Positions 8,056 to 16,539 of a stretch of DNA of 64,000 nt are shown piece by piece (the first letter of the stretch is position 1; the number at the start of each line of letters is the position of its first letter). Made by a program: the position numbers and the translations under genes. The DNA lies in NCBI GenBank assembly GCA_027485915.1, contig JAIXQA010000010.1, positions 39,497 to 103,496 on the forward strand. Reading direction: 5' to 3'. Below the pieces are notes generated by a model that made no database searches, was not told the DNA's origin, and saw only the letters and a program-made list of their open reading frames with translations. The stretch comes from Alphaproteobacteria bacterium (GTDB lineage Bacteria > Pseudomonadota > Alphaproteobacteria > Caulobacterales > Aquidulcibacteraceae).

Positions 8056-9177
8056 TTATCGCAGGATACCAAGCGCTGCCATGCTTTCGATAACTGCACG
8101 TTGACGGGCCAAAACCTCAGCGCGTTCAATCATTTTGCCATCCGGTGTCTTATTGGCCGGGGCCAAGCGGGTTTCTGCATAAGTTTTTTCAAAAGCAGCC
8201 ATCGGCAAGCGCGATAACGTGTTTGTCATGCCGGTTTTCTTCCGAGTCTCGCGCAGGGCGGCAATATCGAGCACTGCATTGGCATTAAAAGTCTCCCCCG
8301 TGGCGGCTTCGGCCAAGGTGCGCCCATACCAATCGAGCACAATCGACATCCCATCCGTGGAATTGGCCGCCACCGACGTGCCATAAATCCCTGCTGAATT
8401 GGCACTAACCACATAAGCAATGTTTTCGACTGCTCGGGCCATTTTGGAAATGTGCTTGGGTGTTAGATTCGGGCTCCCGACTTCACTGGTTGGATGAAGG
8501 AGAATTTCTGCGCCCTTGAACACCGCCATGCGGGCGATCTCTGGATAGAGGATTTCTTCGGAGGCAATCGTCCCCAAGGTCCCTATCTCTGTGGCCGCTA
8601 TGGGAAAGACCGCGTCGAGACCATAGGCGTCGAGATATTTGTCCCACACATCATAAGGGCTAGGCGTATAGAGTGAAATCATCCGGCGATAGCGCAACAC
8701 AACCTGGCCGGTCGGACCATAGACGACATTGGATTGGAAATAGAGATCGGGGAAATTGGGATCATTCTCATAATGGTTCGAGCACAGATAAATCCCGTGC
8801 TTTTGGGCTATCGTGGCAATCGCATCAGCCTCTGGCCCCCGCAAATCGATTGCGGCCTTGGCCTGCCATTGCTCTCGCGTTTCGCCTAAAGGGAAGCTGG
8901 TGAGCCAGTATTCGGGTAGGACAACCAGCTTTAAGTCATAGCCGTTGAAGCCCTTGAGGAACCCCTTGGCCGCCCCAATTTGGCTGGACACGCGCGCCAT
9001 GGTGGCATTCATGCGGGCGCGGGCGGCGTCTTTCGTACTGTCTTGATTAACCGCGTCACAGCGGGTCTGAAGCGCCAAAGCCGAGTAGCGCATGGGCGAA
9101 GTTTGGGCAGTGGCATCGGTCATAGCAAGGCTGGCTCCAGCAGAAAGGGCGGTCAACAGAAGATCGCGGCGGTTCAT
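8056..9177 (-). CDS. Exported nitrilase-superfamily protein with altered catalytic residues
   Basis: A 373-residue carbon-nitrogen hydrolase fold with an N-terminal export signal (MNRRDLLLTALSAGASLAM; the twin arginines suggest Tat). Members of this superfamily cleave nitriles, amides or carbamoyl groups with a Glu-Lys-Cys triad. Here Glu89 is kept (VVLPEYW). The Cys position, normally in IC-x-x-x-x-PE, reads TIASEEILYPE with Ser206, and the Lys strand reads VLRYRRMISLY with Arg. Both substitutions are read directly from the codons. It may be a noncatalytic or serine-dependent variant; a family with its own conserved ASEE motif is possible. It lies divergent from the DUF1203 gene. Confidence 0.8.
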   Translation of the reverse strand: MNRRDLLLTALSAGASLAMTDATAQTSPMRYSALALQTRCDAVNQDSTKDAARARMNATMARVSSQIGAAKGFLKGFNGYDLKLVVLPEYWLTSFPLGETREQWQAKAAIDLRGPEADAIATIAQKHGIYLCSNHYENDPNFPDLYFQSNVVYGPTGQVVLRYRRMISLYTPSPYDVWDKYLDAYGLDAVFPIAATEIGTLGTIASEEILYPEIARMAVFKGAEILLHPTSEVGSPNLTPKHISKMARAVENIAYVVSANSAGIYGTSVAANSTDGMSIVLDWYGRTLAEAATGETFNANAVLDIAALRETRKKTGMTNTLSRLPMAAFEKTYAETRLAPANKTPDGKMIERAEVLARQRAVIESMAALGILR

Positions 9178-9255
9178 GGCAAGCTAGGTCCGAAAGCCGC
9201 CAGTCGGTACCGGCGAAAGCCGGCAAAAGAAACCTTGCTTGACGAGGAATTCATC

Positions 9256-9732
9256 ATGGCATTCATCATCCACGGGCTAGACCCGTCCCTGTTTGGTTCG
9301 GTTTTAGATCAAAAGCAAGTCGCAGTCCGACAGGGGGTGCCACCCTATTATGTCGTCGATGAAAGTCCGGGCTTTCCGTGCAGGATCACGTTGGATGATG
9401 CAGCGGTCGGCGAGCAGGTTGCGTTGGTTTCCTATCCCCATCACAAGGCGGACACACCCTATGCCCAATCGGGTCCAATCTTTGTTTCCTGCGGACAACC
9501 TAAGCCTGGCCGCTTTGTTGATACGATCCCCCCTGCCCTTGCCCGGCGCAAATTGTCGCTGCGTGCCTATGATGCGGACGGAATGATGGTGGATGCAGCC
9601 CTTGTGGATGGCGAAACAGCCATGCCGGTCATCCTCGCCCTATTTGACAACCCGCATATCCTCCGCATTGACGCCCATAATGCCACGCGTGGGTGCTTCG
9701 CCGCGCATATTATGCGGCACGACGGACCTTAG
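9256..9732 (+). CDS. DUF1203 family protein
   Basis: A 158-residue cytosolic protein. The start at ATG 9256 has GAGGAA seven bases upstream; the longer open frame reaching back into the divergent nitrilase gene is not credible. The central pattern PCRITLDDAAVGEQVALVSY, then PYAQSGPIFV, is characteristic of the DUF1203 family, whose function is unknown. The stop codon overlaps the stop of the convergent yjbR-type gene by four bases (9729-9732), so neither gene has room for its own terminator. Confidence 0.8.
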   Translation: MAFIIHGLDPSLFGSVLDQKQVAVRQGVPPYYVVDESPGFPCRITLDDAAVGEQVALVSYPHHKADTPYAQSGPIFVSCGQPKPGRFVDTIPPALARRKLSLRAYDADGMMVDAALVDGETAMPVILALFDNPHILRIDAHNATRGCFAAHIMRHDGP

Positions 9733-10100
9733 CTTCCCGCCTGCTCTGCATCCCATTTTTTGAGGAAGGTCTTTTTGGCCTGTTCGCGCCAGACGCGCTT
9801 GAGATTCGCCACCACCCAATCGGGATCGACCTTATCTGGACGGGCGAGAATGAGTGGCCAGCTTCGGTAGTGGGGCGTGAAGAAAAACGTCTCAGGATCA
9901 ACTTCGATCAGGAATTCGCGTTCCTCAAAGGTGGTTTTAAACACGGGTACATTTTCCTGCGGGCTCCACCATACCCACATTTTCCCATGCGCTTTGAGGT
10001 TTGGCTGCCCCCATGAGACGGCGTCTTCGACATTCGGCAGATTGAGCGAGAGTGCGAGCGCGCGAAGGCTCTCCCAGGTAAAGGGTTCAGGTTGCGGCAT
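9729..10100 (-). CDS. MmcQ/YjbR family protein
   Basis: A 123-residue protein with the CyaY-like fold of the YjbR/MmcQ family: VEDAVSWGQPNLKAHGKMWVW, then the FLIEVDPETFFFTPHYR core, then the C-terminal WVVANLKRVWREQAKKTF. Annotated members are called DNA-binding, but the role is not established. The start MPQPEPF at 10100 lies inside the upstream deacetylase gene, overlapping it by 14 bases, so the two are co-translated. The 3' end overlaps the convergent DUF1203 stop. Confidence 0.82.
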   Translation of the reverse strand: MPQPEPFTWESLRALALSLNLPNVEDAVSWGQPNLKAHGKMWVWWSPQENVPVFKTTFEEREFLIEVDPETFFFTPHYRSWPLILARPDKVDPDWVVANLKRVWREQAKKTFLKKWDAEQAGS

Positions 10101-10998
10101 CGGCAATCTCCTGCGCGGTCGCACTCCACACCTGATGGTCAGACGCGAGTGCTGCAAACACGTCTCGCACGGCCCACAGGCGAAATGGCAGGCCGGAAAT
10201 ATAAGGGGTCAAGGTAAAAGATAGCACTTGGCCGCCATAGCGCGGTCCCTCCTCCACCAATAGGTCCCGAGCGGCAAGGATTTGGTTACGCCATTCAACT
10301 TCGCTTTGGCGTTGATCGATTAGCACCTTGCGGTCATCCAATTCATTGGCCAATGGCACACAGGTTAGAGGCCCTGACGCGCTGGCCATCGGCCATGGCA
10401 CGCTGTCGCTTTCCCAGTCGAGGCAGATATCAAAGCCCGCTGCTTTGATCAGATCGGGGGTCTTCTCACTTTGCTGGCGAGCCGGCGACAGCCAGCTACG
10501 TGGCATCAAACCAGCCGCCGAAAAAGCCTCACGGGTGCGGGCGACATAGGCCGCCTCCACATCCGGCTCTATTCCGCCCCAATGGATTGAATCTGTGTCC
10601 CAACCATGGGCGGCGATTTCATGCCCATCAGCCAAAACAGCTTCAATCAAAGGCCTCTTTTTCTCTAGAAGAACCGCATTGACGGCAAAGGTAGCCTTAA
10701 GACCTGCCGCGTTCAGGGCCTTAAGCAAGCGGAACACGCCTACCCGATTACCATAGTCGCGACTGGTATAGTGGCGAAGGTCCGGATAGGGCGTCACCAT
10801 GGCCCCAGGGTGCTTGAACGGCTTGCCCGACGGGTTCAGCATGAAAAATTCCAGCGGGATCACAATCAGGGCGGCAACGGACTTGTCACCTGGCCAACGG
10901 ATGGAAGTCCGCTGATCGGCTTGCCGCCAGCTATAGCGATCGATGTCTTGGCCATAGCCTCGCTTTGGATAGGTCAGGTAGTCGCTCGGCAAAGTCAT
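10087..10998 (-). CDS. Polysaccharide deacetylase family protein (PuuE/allantoinase-like)
   Basis: A 303-residue NodB-homology protein. The metal-site pattern of this branch is seen in HEIAAHGWDTDSIHW and SWLSPARQQSEKTPDLIKAAGFD, as in the PuuE-type cofactor-independent allantoinases and related peptidoglycan-modifying enzymes. There is no signal peptide, so it acts in the cytoplasm, which favours a small-molecule amidohydrolase over a cell-wall enzyme. The first metal aspartate of classical NodB domains is not clear (VIPLEFFML). It is followed by the overlapping yjbR-type gene. Confidence 0.8.
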   Translation of the reverse strand: MTLPSDYLTYPKRGYGQDIDRYSWRQADQRTSIRWPGDKSVAALIVIPLEFFMLNPSGKPFKHPGAMVTPYPDLRHYTSRDYGNRVGVFRLLKALNAAGLKATFAVNAVLLEKKRPLIEAVLADGHEIAAHGWDTDSIHWGGIEPDVEAAYVARTREAFSAAGLMPRSWLSPARQQSEKTPDLIKAAGFDICLDWESDSVPWPMASASGPLTCVPLANELDDRKVLIDQRQSEVEWRNQILAARDLLVEEGPRYGGQVLSFTLTPYISGLPFRLWAVRDVFAALASDHQVWSATAQEIADAAT

Positions 10999-11094
10999 AT
11001 ATCACTCTAACCCTGCTTAGCAGGAGGTTTCAAGGCAAGGATATATCTTTCCATCGCGTTTGGCCTTAGCTTTGGCGGTCTAGAAGATGAGAGG

Positions 11095-11607
11095 ATGACG
11101 GACGGGATGCATCAACCACCAAGCAGTGCTGGCCCTCGCGATAGAAGCACCTTCGTCGAACGTCGCAGTGACCTTGAGTTTACCGCCACCCGGATATTCA
11201 ATGCCCCGATTGGCGCGGTCTATGCGGCGTGGATTGAACCGGCCTGTTTCCAACGTTGGTGGGTGCCCCAATCAGCGCCCGGCATACGCCTCACATCGTG
11301 TAAGCTGGATGTTCGGACGGGTGGGAAATATCGTCTTGATTTCGCTATGGGCAATACAGACAAAATCACCTTTTTTGGCAAATATCTCGAAGTAGTGGAA
11401 AACCAGAAAATTGTTTGGACCAATGAAGAGGGAGAAGAAGGCGCCATCACCTCCGTAACTTTTGACGAACTAGGCACCCAGACTCGGGTCACATTGTGTG
11501 AGATTTATCCAACGACCGAAGGCCTAAAAGAAGCGCTTGCCAGCTCGGCCCTTGCCTTGCCAGAACAGTTCGAACAATTGGCCAATTTACTTGCGGATGC
11601 AGGCTAG
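11095..11607 (+). CDS. SRPBCC/AHSA1-type START-fold protein
   Basis: A 170-residue protein with the AHSA1 signature: TRIFNAPIGAVYAAWIEPACFQRWW, then TGGKYRLDF, FFGKYLEVVENQKIVWTNE and TRVTLCEIY. The fold has a hydrophobic cavity that usually binds a small ligand, or the protein acts as an activator. ATG 11095 has GAGAGG directly adjacent; the in-frame ATG at 11107 has better spacing and may be the true start. No related genes surround it; the ligand is unknown. Confidence 0.8.
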   Translation: MTDGMHQPPSSAGPRDRSTFVERRSDLEFTATRIFNAPIGAVYAAWIEPACFQRWWVPQSAPGIRLTSCKLDVRTGGKYRLDFAMGNTDKITFFGKYLEVVENQKIVWTNEEGEEGAITSVTFDELGTQTRVTLCEIYPTTEGLKEALASSALALPEQFEQLANLLADAG

Positions 11608-11636
11608 TGCGCTAAAACCGAGGCAATATGGCGGCT

Positions 11637-11672
11637 AAACGGGTCGACGCGTCAAGGCCGCCCCGTTTTGTT
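11637..11672 (+). terminator. Possible intrinsic terminator after the SRPBCC gene
   Basis: AAACGGG (11637-11643) can pair with CCCGTTT (11662-11668), followed by TGTT. An inner palindrome, GACGCGTC, lies in the loop. The stem is modest, so this is a tentative call. The outer-membrane gene converges on it from the other side. Confidence 0.4.
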
Positions 11673-11689
11673 AGTCCTTGGATAATTGC

Positions 11690-12472
11690 TTAGAAGCTCA
11701 ACAAGATGCCAGCACGCGCTTCGCCGCCCTTATAGTCTGTACGAACACGATAGTCGATACCATTTAAGCCAGAAGTTATGCTAGCGACGGCGTTAGGAAC
11801 CGCCGTCACCGTGCCATCGCCAAGATCGGTATAAAGATATTCACCCCGGACGATTACCCCTTCGAGGACTTCGACTTCTGCGCCAATGCCAACGGTCCAA
11901 CCGGTCAAATTCTCGGTATTGGCACCTTCCCAAGCAATAGTGGGCGCGCCATTGACGACCACAGACGCTGTGGTCTTCGTATGGGCGAAGGCGACGCCGC
12001 CAGTTGTATATACTGAGAAGCCATCTAAGACCTTCACACCAAGTCGGCCACGGATTGATCCACGCAGACCATATTCCTTCGTCGCCGAGGTTGTGAGGCC
12101 AGTTGGCGCGGGACTCGGTAATGGCGGGGAACCAGGAACTGGCGCACCGGAAAACGATGCCGCACTCGGGTCGCCACCGCCGGAAATATCAATTTCCAAG
12201 CCCATGATAAGTGGACCACCGGTATTGAAATTATTGCCAATAACGACACCGTAGGTAAGGCCGTCGATTTCAGGCTTCAGCCGGCTCGGGACAATTGTTG
12301 GCCCCAAAGCCCTGAAAGCAGCACTGCCCACCGTATCCACATTGCGCTCGGTGCCCATCAGATTGCCAACGACGATGCCGCCATAAACGCTTCCAGTGTC
12401 TTGAGCCATGGCGGAGCCGGCACTGAAACACATGCTCATTGCTGCGGCAGCAGCCAGTATTACTCTCTGCAT
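11690..12472 (-). CDS. Outer-membrane beta-barrel protein
   Basis: A 260-residue protein with a clear Sec signal peptide (MQRVILAAAAAMSMCFSAGSAMA-Q) and alternating strands of a small barrel. Repeated strands include YGLRGSIRGRLGVKV, GFSVYTTGGVAFAHTKTT, WTVGIGAEVEV and VIVRGEYLYTDLGDG, ending in GILLSF with a terminal phenylalanine for BAM recognition. The pattern matches the OmpA-like/Omp25 opacity-type 8-strand barrels of alphaproteobacteria. A proline-rich loop lies at about 115-130. The role is likely structural or adhesive. Confidence 0.85.
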   Translation of the reverse strand: MQRVILAAAAAMSMCFSAGSAMAQDTGSVYGGIVVGNLMGTERNVDTVGSAAFRALGPTIVPSRLKPEIDGLTYGVVIGNNFNTGGPLIMGLEIDISGGGDPSAASFSGAPVPGSPPLPSPAPTGLTTSATKEYGLRGSIRGRLGVKVLDGFSVYTTGGVAFAHTKTTASVVVNGAPTIAWEGANTENLTGWTVGIGAEVEVLEGVIVRGEYLYTDLGDGTVTAVPNAVASITSGLNGIDYRVRTDYKGGEARAGILLSF

Positions 12473-12636
12473 AGAAATCCTCCAAGCTGAGGATTCGGTA
12501 CAAGGTTAACGCTAATAAAGATTTAATTTCCCTACCACAGCCGGGTAGTCTCATTTTTCCACCTGAAACCTAAGAGACCGCCTCACCACCGCATGGAGGG
12601 CAGATTAGGAATTCGGAATTTTTGAAGATGAGCCGC

Positions 12637-13575
12637 CTACCGCGCCCGTTCGTTCAGCGCTTGGGTCAGGTCGATTAGGCTGCCCAGTTGATCGATGGTG
12701 GTTGCAAAGCGGGCGTCATCGCCTTCGGCATCAATCCCACCACTTTCAAACATGTCACGGGTTTCAATCACCACCACGACCCTGCCCTGTGCAAAGGCCA
12801 AACGCATATTGCGACCATTAAAGGCGGATTCCATTTCCATCAGTCGCTCGCAAAAGGCAGGATGGAGCAAATAGCGCGCTTCAACCTGATCAGTAGAAAC
12901 CACTTCAAAGCGGCGTTCAAAGTCTGGGTGCACCATTTTGACAGGCTCTAACTTCAAGCCAGTCATGCGAGTGCCCAAGTTAAATAGGCCATTGAACAAA
13001 CCCATATCCTGACGCACTAAAGTGGTCGAGGTGAAAGGACGGGCAAACTGATAGCCCATCACAACGCCTTGAAACACCGTAACAAGGCGGCGGTGTTTGC
13101 CTTGCTGCTGGTATTCTTGCAGATGCGCCTCGTGCAGGGTGCCTTCAGAAGTGCCAAATGTGCCTTCCCAGAAGTCGCTAAAGTCGGATTGATCCGGGTT
13201 GGCGGGTAAGAGGCCCATGCGAGTGGCGAGCTCGAAGTCGCTGCTGGAGATGCCATCTTTATGATAGCGCAAGCCAAGTGCAGCGCCCAATTCTTCATTC
13301 GCGCGTACTTTGATTTGATCGGACATGGCTTGCACAGGCAAGTTCGCCACCCACCATGTAATCCCACCGAGGATTGCGCCGACAACAAAGCCATATTCCG
13401 CCCGTTCTGAATCATAGGCCATAAAGCCAATCGCAGCGGCAGCGGCTATACCCATCCCGACCATCAAAATCTGAAGGTTTCGGCGCTTGGCGTCTTCGCG
13501 CGCAGTGGCTTGGCTATCAAGCCAATCGCGTAGGCCGTTGGACATAACGTGTTCAAAAAGGGCTTGATGTCTCAT
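12637..13575 (-). CDS. DUF3137 family membrane protein
   Basis: A 312-residue protein with two N-terminal membrane helices (about 38-56 and 60-80, MGIAAAAAIGFMAY and FVVGAILGGITWWV) and a long cytosolic part holding FQGVVMGYQFARPFTSTTLV and the FERRFEVVSTDQVEARYLLHP segment typical of DUF3137. This family commonly lies beside lemA, and here lemA is divergent, 196 bases away. The start MRHQALF at 13575 is preferred to a longer frame at 13614. The molecular function is unknown; an envelope role with LemA is inference from neighbourhood. Confidence 0.8.
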   Translation of the reverse strand: MRHQALFEHVMSNGLRDWLDSQATAREDAKRRNLQILMVGMGIAAAAAIGFMAYDSERAEYGFVVGAILGGITWWVANLPVQAMSDQIKVRANEELGAALGLRYHKDGISSSDFELATRMGLLPANPDQSDFSDFWEGTFGTSEGTLHEAHLQEYQQQGKHRRLVTVFQGVVMGYQFARPFTSTTLVRQDMGLFNGLFNLGTRMTGLKLEPVKMVHPDFERRFEVVSTDQVEARYLLHPAFCERLMEMESAFNGRNMRLAFAQGRVVVVIETRDMFESGGIDAEGDDARFATTIDQLGSLIDLTQALNERAR

Positions 13576-13771
13576 AGGGCCTGAGTTTAGCAGCCGCGAG
13601 TAAACAGAAAGCAACCAAGAATTTCGGAGAAATCAAACAGGCCTTGGGAGATTTAACGATTTATAGGCTTTCATCTGGCAAGTAAGCGCCCATGTGGGGC
13701 CGTAATTGGCGCTAATTTGTCTGAGTGGGTGAAATCGGGCGCTTGCGCCAAGCTGTTGGGAGTAACGAGCA

Positions 13772-14341
13772 ATGGAAATGTTTATTTGGGTCGGCATCCC
13801 GGTCGTTTTGATCTTCTTGGTCGCCGGCATGTATAATAATCTCGTCGCTGCACGCCAGAATTGCAACCAAGGTTGGGCCGATATCGACGCCGCTCTTCGG
13901 CAACGCCATGACCTTGTGCCAAACTTGGTCGAGACGGTTAAAGGCTATGCCACCCATGAATCCGGTACGCTGACCGCCGTTATCGCCGCGCGCGCTGGAG
14001 CATTGGACGCCAAGTCGCCAGACCAATTAGAGAAGGCTGAAAAAGTCCTGTCGGGTGCTTTGGGGAATCTGATGGCGGTCGCGGAAAATTATCCAGACCT
14101 GAAGGCCAGCGCCAATTTTCAAAGCTTGCAGGGTGAATTGGCTGACATAGAAGATAAACTCGCTGCCTCGCGCCGGGCCTTTAACGCGGCGGTTGCAACC
14201 TACAATACCGCGATCCAATCTTTCCCCAGCAACATCGTTGCAGGCATATTTAACTTCTCCGAACGCACCTTTTTTGAATTGGACCGCAATGAGCGCAGCA
14301 CAGTAAGTGCGGTTCCAAAAGTTACATTTAACGAATCGTGA
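13772..14341 (+). CDS. lemA: LemA family protein
   Basis: A 189-residue protein with an N-terminal membrane anchor (MFIWVGIPVVLIFLVAGMYNNLV) and the long helical LemA core. Family landmarks are QNCNQGWADIDAALRQRHDLVPNLVETVKGYATHE and FNAAVATYNTAIQSFPSN, with FFE near the end. LemA proteins are cytoplasmic-membrane anchored with most of the protein outside; their role is poorly known. The divergent DUF3137 gene supports a functional pair. A strong intrinsic terminator follows immediately. Confidence 0.93.
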   Translation: MEMFIWVGIPVVLIFLVAGMYNNLVAARQNCNQGWADIDAALRQRHDLVPNLVETVKGYATHESGTLTAVIAARAGALDAKSPDQLEKAEKVLSGALGNLMAVAENYPDLKASANFQSLQGELADIEDKLAASRRAFNAAVATYNTAIQSFPSNIVAGIFNFSERTFFELDRNERSTVSAVPKVTFNES

Positions 14342-14347
14342 GCGATG

Positions 14348-14380
14348 AAAAGGCCGGAGCCCGCTCCGGCCTTTATTCTT
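14348..14380 (+). terminator. Intrinsic terminator of lemA
   Basis: A perfect 11-bp stem, AAAGGCCGGAG (14349-14359) with CTCCGGCCTTT (14364-14374), loop CCCG, then ATTCTT. It begins seven bases after the lemA stop codon. Confidence 0.85.
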
Positions 14381-14452
14381 ATTGTTCCAAAGTCAGTCAA
14401 AGTTAAACATTCAGCGCTAAGCTTGCGAACGGTATAAATTGGAGAGAATATT

Positions 14453-14866
14453 ATGTGGCCACGTAATCAATCTGTCGGAGCTGGCGGTGGACGCAGCACA
14501 GCCCCCGGCGGCGGGCTTTACACTGGTCCAGGCGGTGGAAGATCCAAAGAGCCAGGCGGCGGGCTCTATGATGGCCCTGGCGGGGGCTTGTATAAGGGTC
14601 CAGGCGGTGGGCTTTCCAATGGTCGTGGCGGTGGCTTGAGCCGTGAGCCAGGTGGCGGTCTTTATACCGGGCCAGGCGGCGGCCTCTATACCGGGCCGGG
14701 CGGTGGGCTCTCTCCCGAAATTGGCGGCGGAGCTTATGCGGGCCTCGAAGGGCCTATCTATATGAGCAATATTCCGCCTTGGGACGTCTTCCTGCAGATT
14801 CTTTGTGAAGATTATCCCCAATATGCGCACTTGGCCTATAAGATCGAAAGCGCGATCCGGCTTTAG
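14453..14866 (+). CDS. Glycine-rich octapeptide-repeat protein
   Basis: A 137-residue protein with three parts: a short head (MWPRNQSVGA), eleven consecutive 8-residue repeats of the form GGG-[LR]-[YS]-x-x-P (residues 11-98; best copies GGGLYTGP), and a non-repetitive 39-residue tail (EGPIYMSNIPPWDVFLQ to the terminal SAIRL). It has no signal peptide or membrane helix. The repeat resembles glycine-rich GGGLYTGP proteins of unknown function seen in other proteobacteria. GGAGAG precedes the ATG by about ten bases, and a terminator follows, so it is a single-gene unit. The repeat may be a flexible or self-associating region with the tail as the functional part; that is inference. Confidence 0.85.
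   Translation: MWPRNQSVGAGGGRSTAPGGGLYTGPGGGRSKEPGGGLYDGPGGGLYKGPGGGLSNGRGGGLSREPGGGLYTGPGGGLYTGPGGGLSPEIGGGAYAGLEGPIYMSNIPPWDVFLQILCEDYPQYAHLAYKIESAIRL
14492..14755 (+). repeat. Tandem 24-bp coding repeats
   Basis: Eleven 24-bp units encoding the octapeptides of the glycine-rich protein. The units differ by synonymous and nonsynonymous changes, so the array is old enough to have diverged. Copy number is likely to vary between strains by slippage or recombination. Confidence 0.85.
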
Positions 14867-14891
14867 GGCACAAACCTAAGCCGAAGGATGA

Positions 14892-14921
14892 GGGCATCGC
14901 GCATGCGATGCCCCTTTTTAT
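14892..14921 (+). terminator. Intrinsic terminator of the repeat-protein gene
   Basis: GGGCATCGC (14892-14900), loop GCAT, GCGATGCCC (14905-14913), then CTTTTTATT. A 9-bp perfect stem with a U-tract. Confidence 0.88.
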
Positions 14922-14930
14922 TGTCAGCCA

Positions 14931-15578
14931 TCAGAACTTATAGCCGATCCCAATTGAAGCCACCCAAGGATCCAAAGTCACTTTGGATTTCAAGGCCCCG
15001 AAATTAATCTTGGCATCGGTCTCAAAAGCAATGTGTTTTAAGTCGAGATTGACCGACCAAGGCCCTTTGGTGGCGAAATCGGCACCCACTTGCAAGGCAT
15101 AACCAAAGTCATCTTTCAGATCGACATTAAAACCATTCTTGCCATCTTCAGAGGCAAACCAAATATAGGTGAGGCCTGCGCCGACATAAGGCGAGATACG
15201 CGACTCTGTTGCAAAGTGGTATTTGGCGGTCAGAGTTGGAGGCACGTGCCACAAGTCTGACACCTCGATGTTGGTTGCCCCTCCAACAGCTTTTACTGTG
15301 TGGTTGCCAGAGCCTGCAATCAGTTCCAGCGAAACGGCGGGGGTCACATAATACTCAATCCCAATTGTTGGAACGACGGAATCATTGACCTTCACATTAA
15401 GACCCGTTGCCGCCCCTGCGGCGGTAAGGATCGCGCCACTTTCATCGGGAACAATACCGGTCAGGCGTAAATCCAGTTTGATGGTTCCAGCCGTGGGCGC
15501 TTTAAAGGCTTCTTGCGCAGAAGCTGCGCCCCCAGTCAATGTGACAGCGGCAAGTGCCGCAAATAATAGCTTTTTCAT
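14931..15578 (-). CDS. OmpW family outer-membrane protein
   Basis: A 215-residue protein with a signal peptide (MKKLLFAALAAVTLTGGAASA-Q) and an OmpW-type 8-strand barrel. Landmarks are LRLTGIVPDESGAI, PTIGIEYYVTPAVSLELIAG, HVPPTLTAKYHF, RISPYVGAGLTYIWF and the C-terminal VASIGIGYKF ending in phenylalanine. OmpW forms a narrow hydrophobic channel and is often regulated by oxygen or stress. Possible operator sequences lie upstream (AAATCGATTT and a 16-bp palindrome at 15682-15697). Confidence 0.92.
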   Translation of the reverse strand: MKKLLFAALAAVTLTGGAASAQEAFKAPTAGTIKLDLRLTGIVPDESGAILTAAGAATGLNVKVNDSVVPTIGIEYYVTPAVSLELIAGSGNHTVKAVGGATNIEVSDLWHVPPTLTAKYHFATESRISPYVGAGLTYIWFASEDGKNGFNVDLKDDFGYALQVGADFATKGPWSVNLDLKHIAFETDAKINFGALKSKVTLDPWVASIGIGYKF

Positions 15579-15681
15579 GTACGTCCCCTCGTCGGAAAGC
15601 TCTCAGATCAAGTCTGAAATCGTCCCTGCTTGTGGGCGTATGGGCAGCTTAAATCGATTTGACACTTTGCCGCGCGGCCTC

Positions 15682-15697
15682 ATGACGCAGGCGTCAT
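15682..15697. promoter_or_regulatory. Palindromic site upstream of the OmpW gene
   Basis: ATGACGC-AG-GCGTCAT, 7-bp perfect arms around a 2-bp spacer, about 105 bases upstream of the ompW-type ATG and also upstream of nothing else on this strand. It lies 60 bases from the sdhB stop. This is a candidate regulator-binding site; the regulator is unknown. Confidence 0.4.
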
Positions 15698-15756
15698 CTT
15701 TTAAGGCACAGCCGATAGCTGCGTTTGGCGCGTCTGAATCGTTTTGGGGTTTTCGC

Positions 15757-16539
15757 TTAAAGCGCGCGTTCGACCATCATGGTCTTGATCTCGCCAATGG
15801 CCTTGGCGGGATTGAGGCCTTTTGGACAGACTTGGGCACAATTCATGATCGTGTGGCAACGATAGAGCCGGAATGGGTCCTCGAGATTATCGAGACGCTT
15901 GCCTTTCTCCTCGTCACGGCTATCGATCAGCCAGCGATAGGCTTGCAATAGCACAGCTGGGCCTAAATAACGGTCACCATTCCACCAATAGGATGGGCAA
16001 GAGGTCGAACAACAGGCACACAGAATGCACTCATAAAGACCGTCCATCTTTTCGCGATCTTCTGGGCTCTGCTTCCATTCCTTTTCCGGTGCAGGCGTCG
16101 TCGTCTGCATGTAAGGCTCAATGGAGGCATATTGCGCGTAGAAATTCGTCAAATCTGGAACCAAATCCTTGATGACCGGCATATGTGGCAGCGGACTGAC
16201 TGACAAGGTGTCACCTGGAATCTCGTCATGGCCCTTGGTGCAGGCCAAAGTATTACGGCCACCAATATTCATTGCACATGACCCGCAGACACCTTCGCGG
16301 CACGAACGGCGGAAGGTCAGGGTGGCATCCATCGTGCTTTTGATATGGATCAGCGCATCCAGCACCATGGGGCCACATTGATCAACGGCCACATCATAGG
16401 TATCCCAGCGGGGGTTTTGGCCTGTTTCTGGGTCGTAGCGGTAAATCTTAAATGTCCGCACTTTCTTAGCGCCGGCGGGGGCAGGATAGTGCTTGCCCTT
16501 GGTCACCCGAGAATTGGCTGGAAGTGTAAGCTGTACCAT
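15757..16539 (-). CDS. sdhB: Succinate dehydrogenase iron-sulfur subunit
   Basis: A 260-residue subunit that carries electrons from the SdhA flavin to quinone at the inner membrane (TCA cycle and respiration). The [2Fe-2S] ligands lie in [16 protein letters not shown] plus a later Cys (TLAC). The [4Fe-4S] and [3Fe-4S] clusters are in [13 protein letters not shown] and [17 protein letters not shown]. The length and all cluster cysteines are normal. Unusually, no sdhA, sdhC or sdhD is adjacent: the upstream same-strand neighbour is ornithine decarboxylase, separated by a terminator. It is thus an orphan subunit gene here, with the partners presumably elsewhere. Confidence 0.97.
   Translation of the reverse strand: MVQLTLPANSRVTKGKHYPAPAGAKKVRTFKIYRYDPETGQNPRWDTYDVAVDQCGPMVLDALIHIKSTMDATLTFRRSCREGVCGSCAMNIGGRNTLACTKGHDEIPGDTLSVSPLPHMPVIKDLVPDLTNFYAQYASIEPYMQTTTPAPEKEWKQSPEDREKMDGLYECILCACCSTSCPSYWWNGDRYLGPAVLLQAYRWLIDSRDEEKGKRLDNLEDPFRLYRCHTIMNCAQVCPKGLNPAKAIGEIKTMMVERAL

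Noticed and set aside
14492..14755. CRISPR-like regular spacing
   Set aside because: The 24-bp periodicity has no spacers and is explained as coding repeats of an octapeptide.
14417..14830. 137-codon minus-strand frame opposite the glycine-rich repeat gene
   Set aside because: Its periodic Ala/Pro/Thr composition is simply the complement of the glycine repeat.
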